DNA from: Cercis canadensis
Taxonomy: Eukaryota > Streptophyta > Magnoliopsida > Fabales > Fabaceae
DNA: 64,000 bases
Assembly (NCBI GenBank): GCA_003255065.1
Contig: QAOA01002208.1
Coordinates: 124,391-188,390 of the forward strand
Reading direction: 5' to 3'
The translations under genes and the position numbers were made by a program. Below are positions 11,718 through 23,294 of the stretch, piece after piece. Position 1 is the stretch's first letter. The number at the start of each line of letters is the position of its first letter. The notes beneath the pieces are model-generated. The model worked only from the letters and a program-made list of their open reading frames with translations. It made no database searches and had not been told where the DNA came from.

Positions 11718-13069
11718 TGTTGTGAGAAATCTTAACACAAGTGTACGTTATCGTTTCCAAGTAATAAGATGAGATAGAGTTATCGTTCCCACGAAGACTA
11801 ATATATCAACTACCAAAATTGGGTTAACCTTAATTTTATCTAATCAATCAATATGGAAAGATTTTCAAGAAACAACTAAAATAAGATAAAAACAAACTAA
11901 ACCAGCAAAATAACAAACTAAACTAGTAAAATGATAGAATTATCAAGAAATAAAATATCTAGGGCTTTTGATTTCACCATAACTATTCCGATTTGCTATT
12001 CCTAATTCATTAACCAAGGACACTCTTCCTAATTGCTAGCCAAGAACCCTAAATTATTTATTAGCCTTTCCCAAGGTCAAACAAAAGTATTTCTAAGTTA
12101 TGAACTCACGATATTTCTATGTGAATTGCGAACAACCTAGAAATTCACTTAATTTTATGGTTCTTTTTAAATAGCTACACATGCTATGGAGGTATATTCC
12201 TATCCTACATGCAACCTATGTTCTTAATCTCTATGATCTTTAATTACAAATTACCTCTCAGTCTCATTGTAATTATCTAATTAACTAATTGGTGATCAAG
12301 CAATTAGAAGCATGAAGATTTGAGAAGAAGAAGACAATTTAATAAAGGAGTTCTTGAATTAAAGAAATAGAAAATTACAAATCATCCTAGCTAGGCTACA
12401 TCATAGCCCTAGAAGGGAATTTAGTTAATGCTATAAGAAGAGAACAAGAAAGAATAAAATTTAGACATGATTCAAAGGTAAAAGAGGAAAAAACTCTGGT
12501 TTGAAGCTCAAATCAGCTTCGCATCTCCTTCCTTCAATCCTTGTTTTGCCTCCTTTGTGCCTCCAAAAGTGTCTAAGAATGAGCCCCTTTCTAATTCCCT
12601 AGATTTCCTATTTATACCCCTTCCTTCAAAGCCCTAAAACTAGAAGAATTTAAGTCACGTCTGCAGAAACAAGTACGGGCGCCGCACCTCTGACTCGCTG
12701 GAAGAAACATGCTTTTTTGCACTTTCGGGTGCCGCACCTCTGCATTTTGAGGGGTGTACCCCTGAGCTACTGTCCCAACATGTGTATTTTTTCACATACG
12801 GGGGGTGCGGCGCTACTGTTCAAGGGGTGCACCCCTGAGCTGCTGTCCTAGTTTTAAGTTTCAGGCTCCAGGGGCCGCGACTCTAGGTTTTGAGCGCCGC
12901 AACCCTTAAATTATGTCCCAAAAACTTCCCAATTCTTCAATTATTCATTCTAACCTATGAAACCTACAATTTAACATAAAGGATCACATTAGATGATGAT
13001 TAATCTCAATAAACAATCAAATAATTAAGTAAAGGATATCTAAAAAGTGGGTATAAAAGCCACTCAACA
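11718..13069 (-). mobile_element. Solo LTR (gypsy-like), antisense, with perfect 5-bp target duplication
   Basis: The element starts TGTTGTGAG and ends CACTCAACA, giving the TGTTG...CAACA ends of an LTR. CCTAT flanks it exactly on both sides (11713-11717 and 13070-13074). On the - strand a TATA box (GGGGTATAAATAGG, near 12604-12618) and the gypsy-style tail CTTCGTGGGAACGATAACTC (near 11790) fix the orientation. A GC-rich block with repeats of GCCGCACCTCTG and GGGGTGCACCCCTGAGC-like words lies at 12670-12905, in sharp contrast to the AT-rich surroundings. No internal genes are present. Confidence 0.88.
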
Positions 13070-13217
13070 CCTATATATAACAATGTAAATTTATATCTAA
13101 CAAAAACATATGTTCCTTTCACTCTAATAAATATTATTTTTTATATATATTTATAATGCTTTATGAAACTGCGCTTACACTAAATGCAACTTAGTGACAA
13201 ATATTTTTATTTTTTAC

Positions 13218-14137
13218 ATTTCATAGCAAATATTTTCTCTAATCGATCCCTCCTTTAAAAGTTTAAAGTTTTCTTTTGTTTGTGCAACATGTCCACTTTA
13301 AAACGAGTTGGCACATGTCTTTCATTATAGGTTTGGGAGTGCTATATATTATAACTTTTCTAGTAAACATATGCATTTAACATAGAATACTATATTCAAA
13401 TTTCAACCCTTATTTTACAGGTAAAAAATAAGAAAAAGAAAAATATATGATGCTAGTTGCGTTCCCAATGAAACTGGTTTTTAAAGTTTGGAAAGCAAAG
13501 AAAAGAGAAGACACTGTAGAGAAAAAAAATTATACTCACTAAGATTTTATTTTCAGTTTTATTTTTTTCCTTTTTTTTGCAAAGCCAATATTATTAAGTA
13601 AGTTGCACAAGATATCATATTTCTCTAGTATGTATGTATATATATGTATATATTGAGCAAATGAAGGAATATAATAGCACCAACATATAAATTTAATATA
13701 TTATTTTCTATTTTGAACATCATAAACAACCACATATATTGTAGAATAGATGACCATGTCACAATGAAGCACCAATTTAAGTAACAGAGTTACCCATTTA
13801 TTGTCCAACCACATTTCTTTTATTTTTATTAGAATATTATCAAACTCAAGTTCGCCATATCAGAAGATGCATATTCATAAGCACCAAAATAAATTGAATG
13901 TAAATTAATGCCATAAAAATCTCTAATAGCAAATGCTTTCTCTAATTGATCCATCCTTTAAAAGTTTGAAATTTCTTTTTGTTTGTGCAGCAGTTACACT
14001 TTTAAACGAGTTGACACATATCTTTCACTATAGGTTTGGGAGTGTTATATATTATAAGTTTTCTAGTAAACATATGCATTTAACATAAAATATCATATTC
14101 AAATTTCAACCATTATTTTACAAGTAAAAAATAAGAA
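13218..14137 (+). repeat. Direct repeat pair, about 215 bp, 710 bp apart
   Basis: 13218-13433 and 13928-14137 share long near-identical stretches, including TAGGTTTGGGAGTG, TTCTAGTAAACATATGCATT and ATTCAAATTTCAACC. They differ at a modest number of bases and small indels, so this is an old duplication, not an assembly copy. Between them (13434-13927) is AT-rich DNA with no gene. No function is evident. Confidence 0.75.
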
Positions 14138-15361
14138 TGCAAAATCATTCGCATATAAACAAGAAGAATTTCATTATCGATCAACCCTTGATTAAGACAT
14201 TTCATATGATTGAGGTCAGCTGCCCAATTTGTAGAATATCTCCTCTCCGAATCCGACTTTGCATTTAGAATTTTCAACCTCACGATGATGTTCTTCTAAG
14301 ACCAAACATTCAAGCAAATTCATCACATTTCAATCAGCAATTCAACCCGCAAAAAGCACGGCAAAAACATTCATTCCCAAACATCTCACTTTATATTTCA
14401 TTCTTGACCAAACCCTAGCAATTCAGACATTTCATAATAGATGACATCGAATAGAACAACATCAATAACAACTTATGAATTTCACTAATTTATAGGGGTC
14501 AATTTATAATTTATTCAAATAATTGGGCATAAACTAAATTATTTCAATAACCACCTCAATCCTTCTATTTCACCTACATATACCCGTTTTTCATTGAATG
14601 TGTACTATTTGTCAGGGATATTTATGCCACTTGTGACAACAATGTCACACCCTAATTATTAATTAGAAAAAAAAATTAAAATATCTCTCTCATCCATCAA
14701 TACCCAAAGAGAGAGATAGAGAGAGAGCAATAGAAAAACTAGAGATAGATTGGATTGGATGAGGAAGCAAATCTCTAGCAATGGCAACATCATTGGCAAT
14801 GGTGATCCCTGGCATGCTTCTTCGTTCACTGCGGCCATCAACAAAGTATAAGAGTGGACAGATCGCCCTAACGATCAGCACGTGAAGAAAGTAGCCATGG
14901 CAGATTGATTCGTCCCTTGGATTCGCTTTCTGAACCTTCCACCTTTGCAACTACTTTGATTTTGTTTTCTTTCATATACTTTAGTTTTCACTATATGCTA
15001 GGTTTCATTATCATGGCTTAGACGCCAGATCATGATTGAATTTATTGTGATTTTGTGGATAACAGTGGAAAGAATCTCACTGGTTCTTGGGATTTTAGAG
15101 CAGAAAAACTATGTTCTTTTATTCAGTTTTGATGAGTTTCATTGTGAGTATGTTTTCTATTATTTGTATGGTGAAAAACACATGAACCGATTAGGATTTA
15201 AGCCAATTTTTGTTTACTTTTTTCAGTCATGAGACAACATTTGTTTTAAATGTTATATATATATAATGACTTTAAAATTATGTTTTTTGGTTCAAATTTA
15301 ATGTGGGTTTTATTGGAAATTTCTTTAGGATTCAAGCTGTAAAGATTTTGATTCAAATTCA
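14138..15361. other. Spacer with GA-rich microsatellite, no firm gene
   Basis: A GAGAGA-rich tract lies at 14708-14728. A 35-codon open frame (MATSLAMVIPGMLLRSL..., 14780-14884) follows a purine-rich leader-like stretch, but no family was recognised and nothing downstream continues it. The rest is AT-rich. Confidence 0.35.
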
Positions 15362-15426
15362 CAAAACACCTTTCCAGATTCTCTCTTCTTCTTNCAAAAC
15401 ACCTTTCCAGTTTCTCTCTTCTTCTT
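15362..15426 (+). repeat. 32-bp direct repeat around a single N (15394)
   Basis: CAAAACACCTTTCCAG followed by CTCTCTTCTTCTT occurs on both sides of the N with one difference. The pattern matches the other N positions in the window and most likely marks an unmerged assembly overlap. Confidence 0.8.
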
Positions 15427-15591
15427 TCTTGAGTTGTTCCACCTCTTCCATTTTTAATTTTCTCTACTGTTCTCTCAATGTGTGTGAGAGATTTTTTTTA
15501 ATGCTTTTCTAATTACTGATTATTAATTTTATTTTACATATTTTTAGTTATTGGGGTTAATTAGTGATTAATAGCATCACATGTTGTGCAC

Positions 15592-16041
15592 GTGACAATT
15601 TTCGTTTCTTTTTGGACATCCATTTGCAATTGGGGATTCATTACACATTTTGAAAGTTATTTAGGCTCTGGCAATTTAACCTGAATAATGATATTTTGTA
15701 AACTAATTATGTGAAATGGACACTTTCCAAACTATTTAAGTAAATTGAGCAATTTTGATTATTTTAATATTTTTCATACAAAAGGGAGAATACATTATTC
15801 CTAGATACAATGTGCAAGTGACAATTTTCGTTTCTTTTTGGACATCCATTTGCAATTGGGGATTCATTACACATTTTGAAAGTTATTTAGGCTCTGGCAA
15901 TTTAACCTGAATAATGATATTTTGTAAACTAATTATGTGAAATGGACACTTTCCAATCTATTTAAGTAAATTGAGCAATTTTGATTATTTTAATATTTTT
16001 CATACAGAAGAGAGAATACATTATTCCTAGATACAACGTGT
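15592..16041 (+). repeat. Two tandem copies of a 226-bp unit
   Basis: Unit 1 (15592-15817) and unit 2 (15818-16041) both begin GTGACAATTTTCGTTTC and end at GATACAA-C/T-GTG. They differ at only a few positions (for example TTTCCAAACTA against TTTCCAATCTA). No N lies between them, so this looks like a real recent tandem duplication. There is no coding content. Confidence 0.85.
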
Positions 16042-16132
16042 ATATAAAGAACACGCAATAAGAGGTATATCGTGACAACCAAACACACTTTACTTCCCAC
16101 GGCTGAAAAGCAAACACCCTAGACAAAATCCC

Positions 16133-17108
16133 AAAAATGCTATAACGTAACAAGCAATAACGGTTCCCAACACTAAAAGGAGTCACGCTTTAGGGGAGTA
16201 AAGCGTGTTCTCTGTGTCATGCTCTAGGAGGTAAAACGTGTTCTAGGAGAACACACTTTACCCCTTAAAACGTGCCTCTTTTTTTTTCAAATGTGCCCAA
16301 CTTCTTTCCTTCCTCTCTTCTCTTCACGCTGCGTCTTCTTCACTTCGCCAGTTTGCTTCTTCTTCTTAGGGTCCCATTGTTGTTCCTTCATTTGCTTCAC
16401 GTTGTCCATGTTCTTCTTCTTCTTCTTCTTTTTGTGTCACTTTCTTTACCATTTGTTTGATCTATTTACCATTTTGGAGATTGAAAAATTCATTTCATCA
16501 CGTGCTTATTATAGATCTGTCTTTCACTCATCCGTTTTGTATATATTATGGCACATTATGGACTTGTATTGGCCCTGTAGATTCTAGTGTCTTGACTGAA
16601 CAGACAAATCATATTTCAATTGATATATGAAACAATAGNAAAAATGCTATAACGTAACAAGCAATAACGGTTCCCAACACTAAAAGGAGTCACGCTTTAG
16701 GGGAGTAAAGCGTGTTCTAGGAGAACACGCTTTACCCCTTAAAACGTGCCTCTTTTTTTTCAAACGTGCCCAACTTCTTTCCTTCCTCTCTTCTCTTCAC
16801 GCTGCGTCTTCTTCACTTCGCCAGTTTGCTTCTTCTTCTTGGGGTCCCATTGTTGTTCCTTCATTTGCTTCACGTTGTCCATGTTCTTCTTCTTCTTCTT
16901 TTTGTGTCGCTTTCTTTACCATTTGTTTGATCTATTTACCATTTTGGAGATTGAAAAATTCATTTCATCATGTGCTTATTATAGATCTGTCTTTCACTCA
17001 TCCGTTTTGTATATATTATGGCACATTATGGACTTGTATTGGCCCTGTAGATTCTAGTTTCTTGACTGAACAGACAAATCATATTTCAATTGATATATGA
17101 AACAATAG
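16133..17108 (+). repeat. About 0.5-kb sequence present twice around N 16639
   Basis: 16133-16638 and 16640-17108 are the same sequence: both begin AAAAATGCTATAACGTAAC and end AACAATAG. The left copy has about 36 extra bases after AAGCGTGTTCT and several substitutions, as two haplotypes would. Both carry inverted 'acgctttaccc / aaagcgtgtt' words and a TTC-rich tract. This is the leader of the plant-mobile-domain fragment downstream. The apparent open frames are low-complexity F/S/L stretches and are not credible proteins. Confidence 0.8.
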
Positions 17109-17221
17109 AGTAAGTGGTTTACTTAGGCTTGTTTAAAGAAATTAAATTTTTTAATAAAGTAGTTGACTTATTTGTTTATATTATAGTTAATAATTATTTT
17201 TAAATAATATAATTATTTCAG

Positions 17222-17935
17222 ATTGAGAGAATAGTGCAGACATGTAACCATAAGATTCGCCCACCCGGTGAGAAGGTGATGGATTATGTTAGGCGAACGG
17301 GTTTTAGAGGAGCTGCACTAGTGACTCCATTGAAGTTGGATAGAGACTTTCTATCTGCCTTAGTTGAGCGATGGCGACCTAAAACACACATTTTTCACAT
17401 GTTTAGTGGAGATTGTACGATCACGTTGCAGGACATAGAAGTGTTATTAGAGCTTCCTGTTGATGAGAGTGTGGTGAGTGGTTATAGCCAGCACCCATGG
17501 TTGAAGCTGATACAAGATCTGTTAGGTTGTCTGCTAGACAATTATGCGTTGGTGTGTTCGAGACTAAAGTTGATGTGGTTAAAGGACATGTTTGCTCAAT
17601 TGCCAGATAATGCTATCGACTAAGAATTGCAATATCATGCTAGGGCACATATCATGCTATTGATCAGAGGATGGTTGATGCCTAATGCCTGATGTCACAA
17701 GCAACTACGTGCATATAATGTACCTTAAGCTGCTAGAGGATTAGGATGATGTAGTGTGCATGAGCTAGGGTTCTGCTGTGCTGGCGAACTTGTATAGGAG
17801 CCTATAGTGGCCACACACTGGAATTTGGAGGTTGTTCGTTCTTACTGGAGGTTTGGGCATATGAGAGATTCTCCACTCTCTCTCCATCACCTCCGTGGTA
17901 GGGTAAGAGAGTGTTGGGGCCACTTGCTTGTAGGT
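17222..17935 (+). pseudogene. Plant mobile domain (PMD, aminotransferase-like) gene fragment
   Basis: After an ATTTCAG acceptor the frame reads IERIVQTCNHKIRPPGEKV, then GFRGAALVTPLKLDRDFL, SALVERWRPKTHIFHMF and GDCTITLQDIEVLLELPVD. 'LVERWRPETHTFHLP.GE.TITLQDV..LLGLPVDG' is the signature of plant mobile domains, which occur both in transposons and in host genes such as MAIN. The frame closes at 17621. Degraded continuation can be followed to about 17930 (ARAHIMLLIRGWLM, YVHIMYLKLLED-like, SWGSAVLANLYRSL-like) with stops and frame changes. It is a pseudogene or exon relic; a splice-ready acceptor at its start shows it once was an internal exon. Confidence 0.75.
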
Positions 17936-20839
17936 TAGTATATATTTAAATGTTGTTATTGATATAAATTAAATTGATGTCATAAATTAGTAGATTTGAT
18001 TAACAATAATTATAAATTAAATTGTGGAGTAGTTTTTAAAAATACTTATTTCAATTAGTTATAATTAAATTGATTTAAATGTGTAATAGGCTTAGTATAA
18101 AAAATTATGTACATAAATTTAAGAGTAAAACCTTTTTTTCGTCATTGAAAAATGTTATTAATGATAATTTAGTCCTTCATTAATTTTTTGTGACAATTGA
18201 GTCCTTGATTTTATATTTCGCCTGCCAATTTAGTCATTCATTAGGGTTTGTTAGTGAGATTTAATAGAAATTGCCACGTGGCATGTTAAGTGGTGATGTG
18301 ACCGTTAATTGATGATTTGGCAAGCTGACATGGCAGTTGGGCTTGTTGCTGGTGTGGCACATGTAAAACGATGACGTTTTACTAAGAGAAGAAAACATCT
18401 CCTCCTACCCATACGGCGTCGTATTCTAAAGACTTGGAATTGAAATCATCGCGACGTGAAGGAGGGATTCTGCAATTCACAAAGACGAGCCCTAAGCCCC
18501 AAATCAAAATTTCCCTTTCTCACTGTCTCAATTGCTGGAATCAGAGTATGGAAGGAGACAAACAGGTGGAAGAAATGAAAACATAAGTCATGTGCAATTC
18601 ATTATGCGGATCCTTCATCCTCTAACATGTGAGTTTTTCCAAACTCCTATTTGTCTCCATCTAAAATGAGTTTTATTCACTTTCACTAAATACAGTAACA
18701 ATACGCTTATTATAGGTGAAAATGACTTATATGTTATTTTATTTTTTGTTTGTACGAATTTTTTGTTACCTTTGATGCTAAATTTTTGTTTCATGTTCTA
18801 ATTCTTCTCCTTGAAATTCTGTTTTATGCTATACAAGTTGCTATTGTGTTATGAAACTAGCATAGAGGGATTGGGGTTTGATTCTCCTACTACTTTATGA
18901 ACCAACATATTTAAGAGAACATAGAGACAATTTTCCATTTGAGTGTTTTACTCCAAACTTTCTCTAATAGCCCATGTCCATATGATATTTCGTTAAATAA
19001 GTCAATTATTCTTTGTATAATCTGTTATTTTTTATGTTCAATTGGGTGTTAACTTCATTTAATTTAATTGTTCTTCAAGTTGGTGATGTGTGAAAATTTT
19101 CAAATCATTGTAGGCTTTTTTGTCACAATTTGGATTGATGTTGTCCTTTTCAAGTCCAATGATATTCTACTTGAGTGAGAGGTGGGAAAATGTCTTTTTA
19201 CCTTTTATACTAAATTTTACTTTACATGTTCTGTATCTTTTCCCTGCAATTTATATAATAATGTCTATAATGATTTTTTAAAAGGTGAACTATGTACCTA
19301 GTATATGTTGGTGTGCGTGTTTTTCTTGGCAAGTATTGTTTGTCCAAATTAATCTTTGTTTGGTCTAGACATGTTTTGTCCTCATTGGTTACATGTTTCA
19401 CTTCATTATCCTCAGTGGTTTTTGTCTCAGTTAATCTAGTTCTAACCAGCAGCTCCCATTGGTGTTTCAAGCATTTGCTTTTTCTGTTTGGTATGAATCT
19501 TGTGGAACATCAATTGAAAAAACATAAAATATTTTCTTAAAAACATGCATCCAGATAGGTTTATAATTGATGAATATGGAAAATGGGTATAGTGATATAG
19601 CACCATATGGTTCTACAGTAGTAATCATTGAACAATACTAAAACTCTGAAATAAGTTAATATGAAGACTTGCACACATTTTGGATTTGAACAATAATAAA
19701 TGTTGCAGGTACAAATGAAAATATGCAAATAAGTGAACTATTATTGATCCTACCCTGACAAAAGGTCTAAGTTTAGTATGGAGAAAATGGTCATGGAGTG
19801 CTTGTCTACTGTGAGAGACTAATGTGCCTGATAGTGAAAATGATTAGTTGGTGATTGTCATTCAATAGTGCTAGCTTAAAGGAGAACCCAAATCTTACAT
19901 AATGCTACTAGAAGTAAAAATAAATGGTCATAAGCATATAGTAGAAAAATGGTTATTTTTATAACCCCTATCCCTTATCTCTCTTTCTCGTATTTTATAT
20001 TACATTCTTTGTAGTATAAATACAGATACAAGTAAGAGAAAGAATAATAGCTAAAACTACTATTAACAGGTAATTTTGTGCTACTTGGACATCAAAGGTA
20101 TTGCTCAAATAAGATATGAGGTTGAAGAAGTCCCTAAACGACGTTCTGTGATAATTGATGGTGAAACATTCATGTTGAAACTGAAGATTGCTTGTGGTTT
20201 GCTGGTTGTTTTGTTGTTTGATTGTATTTTTAGTAAAATAAATGATCTTCAGATAGAATGATTATAAAGTTGAATTAATCAATTTCTTAGAATGTAGATT
20301 TCGTTTACTATAATAATATTTCAGACATGTTGAACAACTATGTAATGTTAAGAAATTATATTGTATAAAGTTGTATGTTTGTTGAGTAATTATAGCAGCA
20401 TAAATATTTAAAAATATTAGCCATATGGTTGGAAGAATACATGTATTTTATAGACCTTTATTCTATGATTGATGGTTGTATCTATTTAAGTCAAAAAAAA
20501 GGTTGGAATGTCATTTAATAAAGTCTAACAAATGACCAACCAAACATGACATATGTAAGTCAATTAAGGTCCTTAAAAGTTGGTTGGTGATTTACAATAA
20601 ATCATACATAAATTCTTACCAACCAATCAACAGTACACAACAATTTTCGACCTAAGAACATATGAAAAAAAAAAGCATTATTAACAACTAATAGCTTCAT
20701 GAAGTCTTTACACATAAGCTAACAGCTTCTCTTTTCCTTTATTTGCTCATTCACTACAAAGGTATGTTGAAAATCTTTTCTTAGTAGTCATTGTTGATGC
20801 TTGAATGGTGTTTGTAGTCATAGTCTCTTGATTGCCTGC
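17936..20839. other. Repeat-derived, gene-poor region
   Basis: 18120-18470 holds text of the kind seen at ends of plant MULE-like elements (ATAATTTAGTCCTTCATT, CCAATTTAGTCATTC, GCCACGTGGCA), followed by leader-like sequence (ACGAGCCCTAAGCCCC) and a short start-like stretch near 18549. 18600-20840 is AT-rich; the short open frames at 19292 and 20076 match no family I know. No matching opposite terminus was found, so element borders are not called. Confidence 0.35.
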
Positions 20840-21262
20840 AATGTTGCTATGTTGCCTTGATCCCTGTGGACAAAAGCAAGACTATTTGGATAAATTTTAA
20901 ATAATGTAGTATACAAATATGCAAGTTCAGTACCAACAAAATTGTGTCTTGTCAATACATTTTTCTTCTTTCTATGTGCTAACTTCTTCTTGTTTTGTGA
21001 TTGTTGAGCTTGAGAATCTTGGCCGAAGGGTGGGACTTATGAATCAACTGGTTGACTGACTAGAACATTTCCCTCTGCAGAAGGCTGGTTGGTTTCTTGC
21101 TATTTTTTTGTCGCTTTTGTGGTTCAACTCCATTTGCAAGCTCTTGTGTTATGCCATGTCCCACCACATTTAGAGTATTTAGTGGCATCATATTTTATTT
21201 TCAACTAGCTAGAATCTTATGGAACATCGTTGAATTTTCTTCGATTCTTTTTGGGCCTACCA
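20840..21262 (-). pseudogene. MULE (Mutator-like) transposase C-terminal remnant
   Basis: On the - strand from 21262 it reads AGRPKKNRRKFNDV, stops, then KYDATKYSKCGGTWHNTRACK. 'GRPKK.R' followed by a CxxCgxxxHNxRxC zinc knuckle ends many plant MuDR-type transposases. The first cysteine of the knuckle is Tyr here and several stops are present. Downstream (- strand) the frame continues as Q/S/K-rich text to about 20860. No catalytic core is in the window. Confidence 0.6.
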
Positions 21263-21955
21263 GCTAGGGGTGTTCATAACTCGGTGAACCGACAAAACCG
21301 AACCATTTTTATGTCAATCCAACAGTTAGAGATGAAGGCGGGCGAAATCGGTTGGCTAAGATTTAAGATTTTGGTTTGGACCGGTCGGTTCGATTTTTAC
21401 TAAGTGAAACCGAATAAAACTGATAGTGTAAGTAAAGGATTTTTTTCCTTCATTAAATGGTGCGTTCAACACTGGGACAACATTCTTTCGCAAACTCGAA
21501 GGGGAGATTTCATTTCACACTTTCATAATTCATTTGCTTCAAAAACCCACCAAAAGAAAAAGAATACACGAGTCGCCAATCGGTGTCTGCTCGAGTTTCT
21601 AAGCTTGTGAAATTTTCTTTGAATTAACCTACACTTCAAATAGGTAAGGTCATCAAACATTCTACTCTAGATTGTAGTTTGTATTAGTGAGTTAGGGTTT
21701 GTTTCTATCTCATCATCAATTTAGGGATTTCAGATTTTTTTGGGTTTGTTTGTATGTCTCTATTTTGGGTTTGAGTAGGCGTTGGATTTGGATAGTGAAT
21801 ACATAATTGATTACTTGTTTGGTTATATTTACTTGTGGTCTCATTCTCATCAATTTGGAATTTAGGGTTTTTCTCTTGACCTGTTATGTGTCTTTGCCTT
21901 TTCTCTGTTGTGTTCTTTATGGCTTTAGTTGTGTCGATTATACTTGTTGTTGCAG
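21263..21955. other. hAT-like terminus and truncation point upstream of the first RHD3-like copy
   Basis: CTAGGGGTGTTCATAACTCG at about 21267, followed by 'ggtgaaccgac', 'aaaccgaacc' and 'gaccggtcggttcg' words, looks like one end of a non-autonomous hAT-type element, but I did not find its partner. From about 21640 to 21955 the sequence looks like a spliced leader or ordinary spacer. It shares no similarity with the region upstream of the corresponding exon in the second RHD3-like gene, so the duplication breakpoint lies at or near 21950. Confidence 0.35.
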
Positions 21956-23293
21956 GTTTAGGACTTAAAGCAACGATTCATTGATTCCACTGCACTTGGT
22001 GGGCTTGCAGATTCAGGGGAAGAAAAAGAGCCAGCTTCGGGGTTTGCTATTAGTGCACAGAATATCTGGAAAGACATCAAGGAAAATAAGAACCTAAATC
22101 TTGCTGCCCATAAGGTGAGTTTTCGTTGGGAAAATTATTTGGAAGTATTTAATAAAGCTCACCTATATTACATTGAGTTATGTTTTGAGATCATATGCGA
22201 GATATATGTACCCCTCTGCCATTGTATCAAATAGCTTGTATTTACAAGGGGGAAAAAAAGCTACTTTTGGACAATTGTATACTATTTTGTATTGTACATG
22301 ATTGTCAATATTAAAATTCAACTGAATTTATCTAAACTCTAACTAGAGTAATTTGGTTCTTTTTGTTTACAATTACAAGGTTCTGAGAAGCATCAAACAA
22401 AGAAGAAGGTGCAGTTCGTGAATGAGGTGTTGAAATTTCCATTGGAGTTATAACTTTGATATCACCCCCTAAATCAGTGTAAGGTAATAATATAATTTTT
22501 AGAGGAGAATTATTTCCTTTCTTATTTTGGCTAAATTATAAGAGAACTATATGTCTATTTCATTCATTTGACTCTGCAAGCTTTAATTATACAAGCAAAT
22601 TTTGCAATCTCAAATAATATTTTGTATATTTGTCAGTGTTTAGTTATTGTTTCTTTTCTATTCTTGGCTGGACAAATATAAAAGTTTCATTTGTTACAGA
22701 TTTTGGTGGCAAAAATACGCTGTGAACAGATAAGCAATGAAGTGCATGATACTTTCGAAACAAATGAGGTATATAAACTAAGTGTTGTCATATTGCAGCA
22801 TCTCTTGATTTGATTTTTCATATGTATCCTCTAAATGGCTTCACATGGACTACCCAGGATTGGTGTAACTTACGCAAGGAGGCGCTTACTGGTTTCGTTC
22901 CTGATTTTGGGATAAGGGTTAATTCAATTCTCAAGTATTTTCTGTCAAAGTTAGTACATTCTCAGCTTATATTTTCACTATGTGTGTTATCTATATAGTC
23001 ATAGTTTCAATTTCGTTAATTTTAAATTCAAGAAAAAAAAAAACTATCATATTAATCCGTAAAATATGCCCACTTTACTAATTTAGTCCCTAATCTTTTA
23101 TTTTCACTCAACTGAATCCCTGAATATTCAAATTGTCTTAATGCAAGATCTCTATGAATTAAATTATCAAGCTGTTGATGGGTATTCTGTGCAACTGTTA
23201 AATATGCAAGAAAAAAAATCTTTTGCACCACTCCAACTCACTTACACATGCCAAGTACTTTTTTTTTTTTTTTTTTTTTTTGTGATGAAGGCT

Positions 23294-23294
23294 N
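23294..23294. other. Single N next to a poly-T run
   Basis: The N follows a T run at about 23258-23281 in an intron. No flanking duplicate is evident here, unlike the other N positions. Confidence 0.6.

Noticed and set aside
14780..14884. Short frame MATSLAMVIPGMLLRSL with a leader-like upstream region
   Set aside because: Only 35 codons, no family recognised, no downstream exon continues it; it could be chance.
16272..17057. Open frames rich in Phe, Ser and Leu on the + strand
   Set aside because: They are TTC/CTT low-complexity translations, occur in two copies because of the sequence duplicated around an N, and show no domain.
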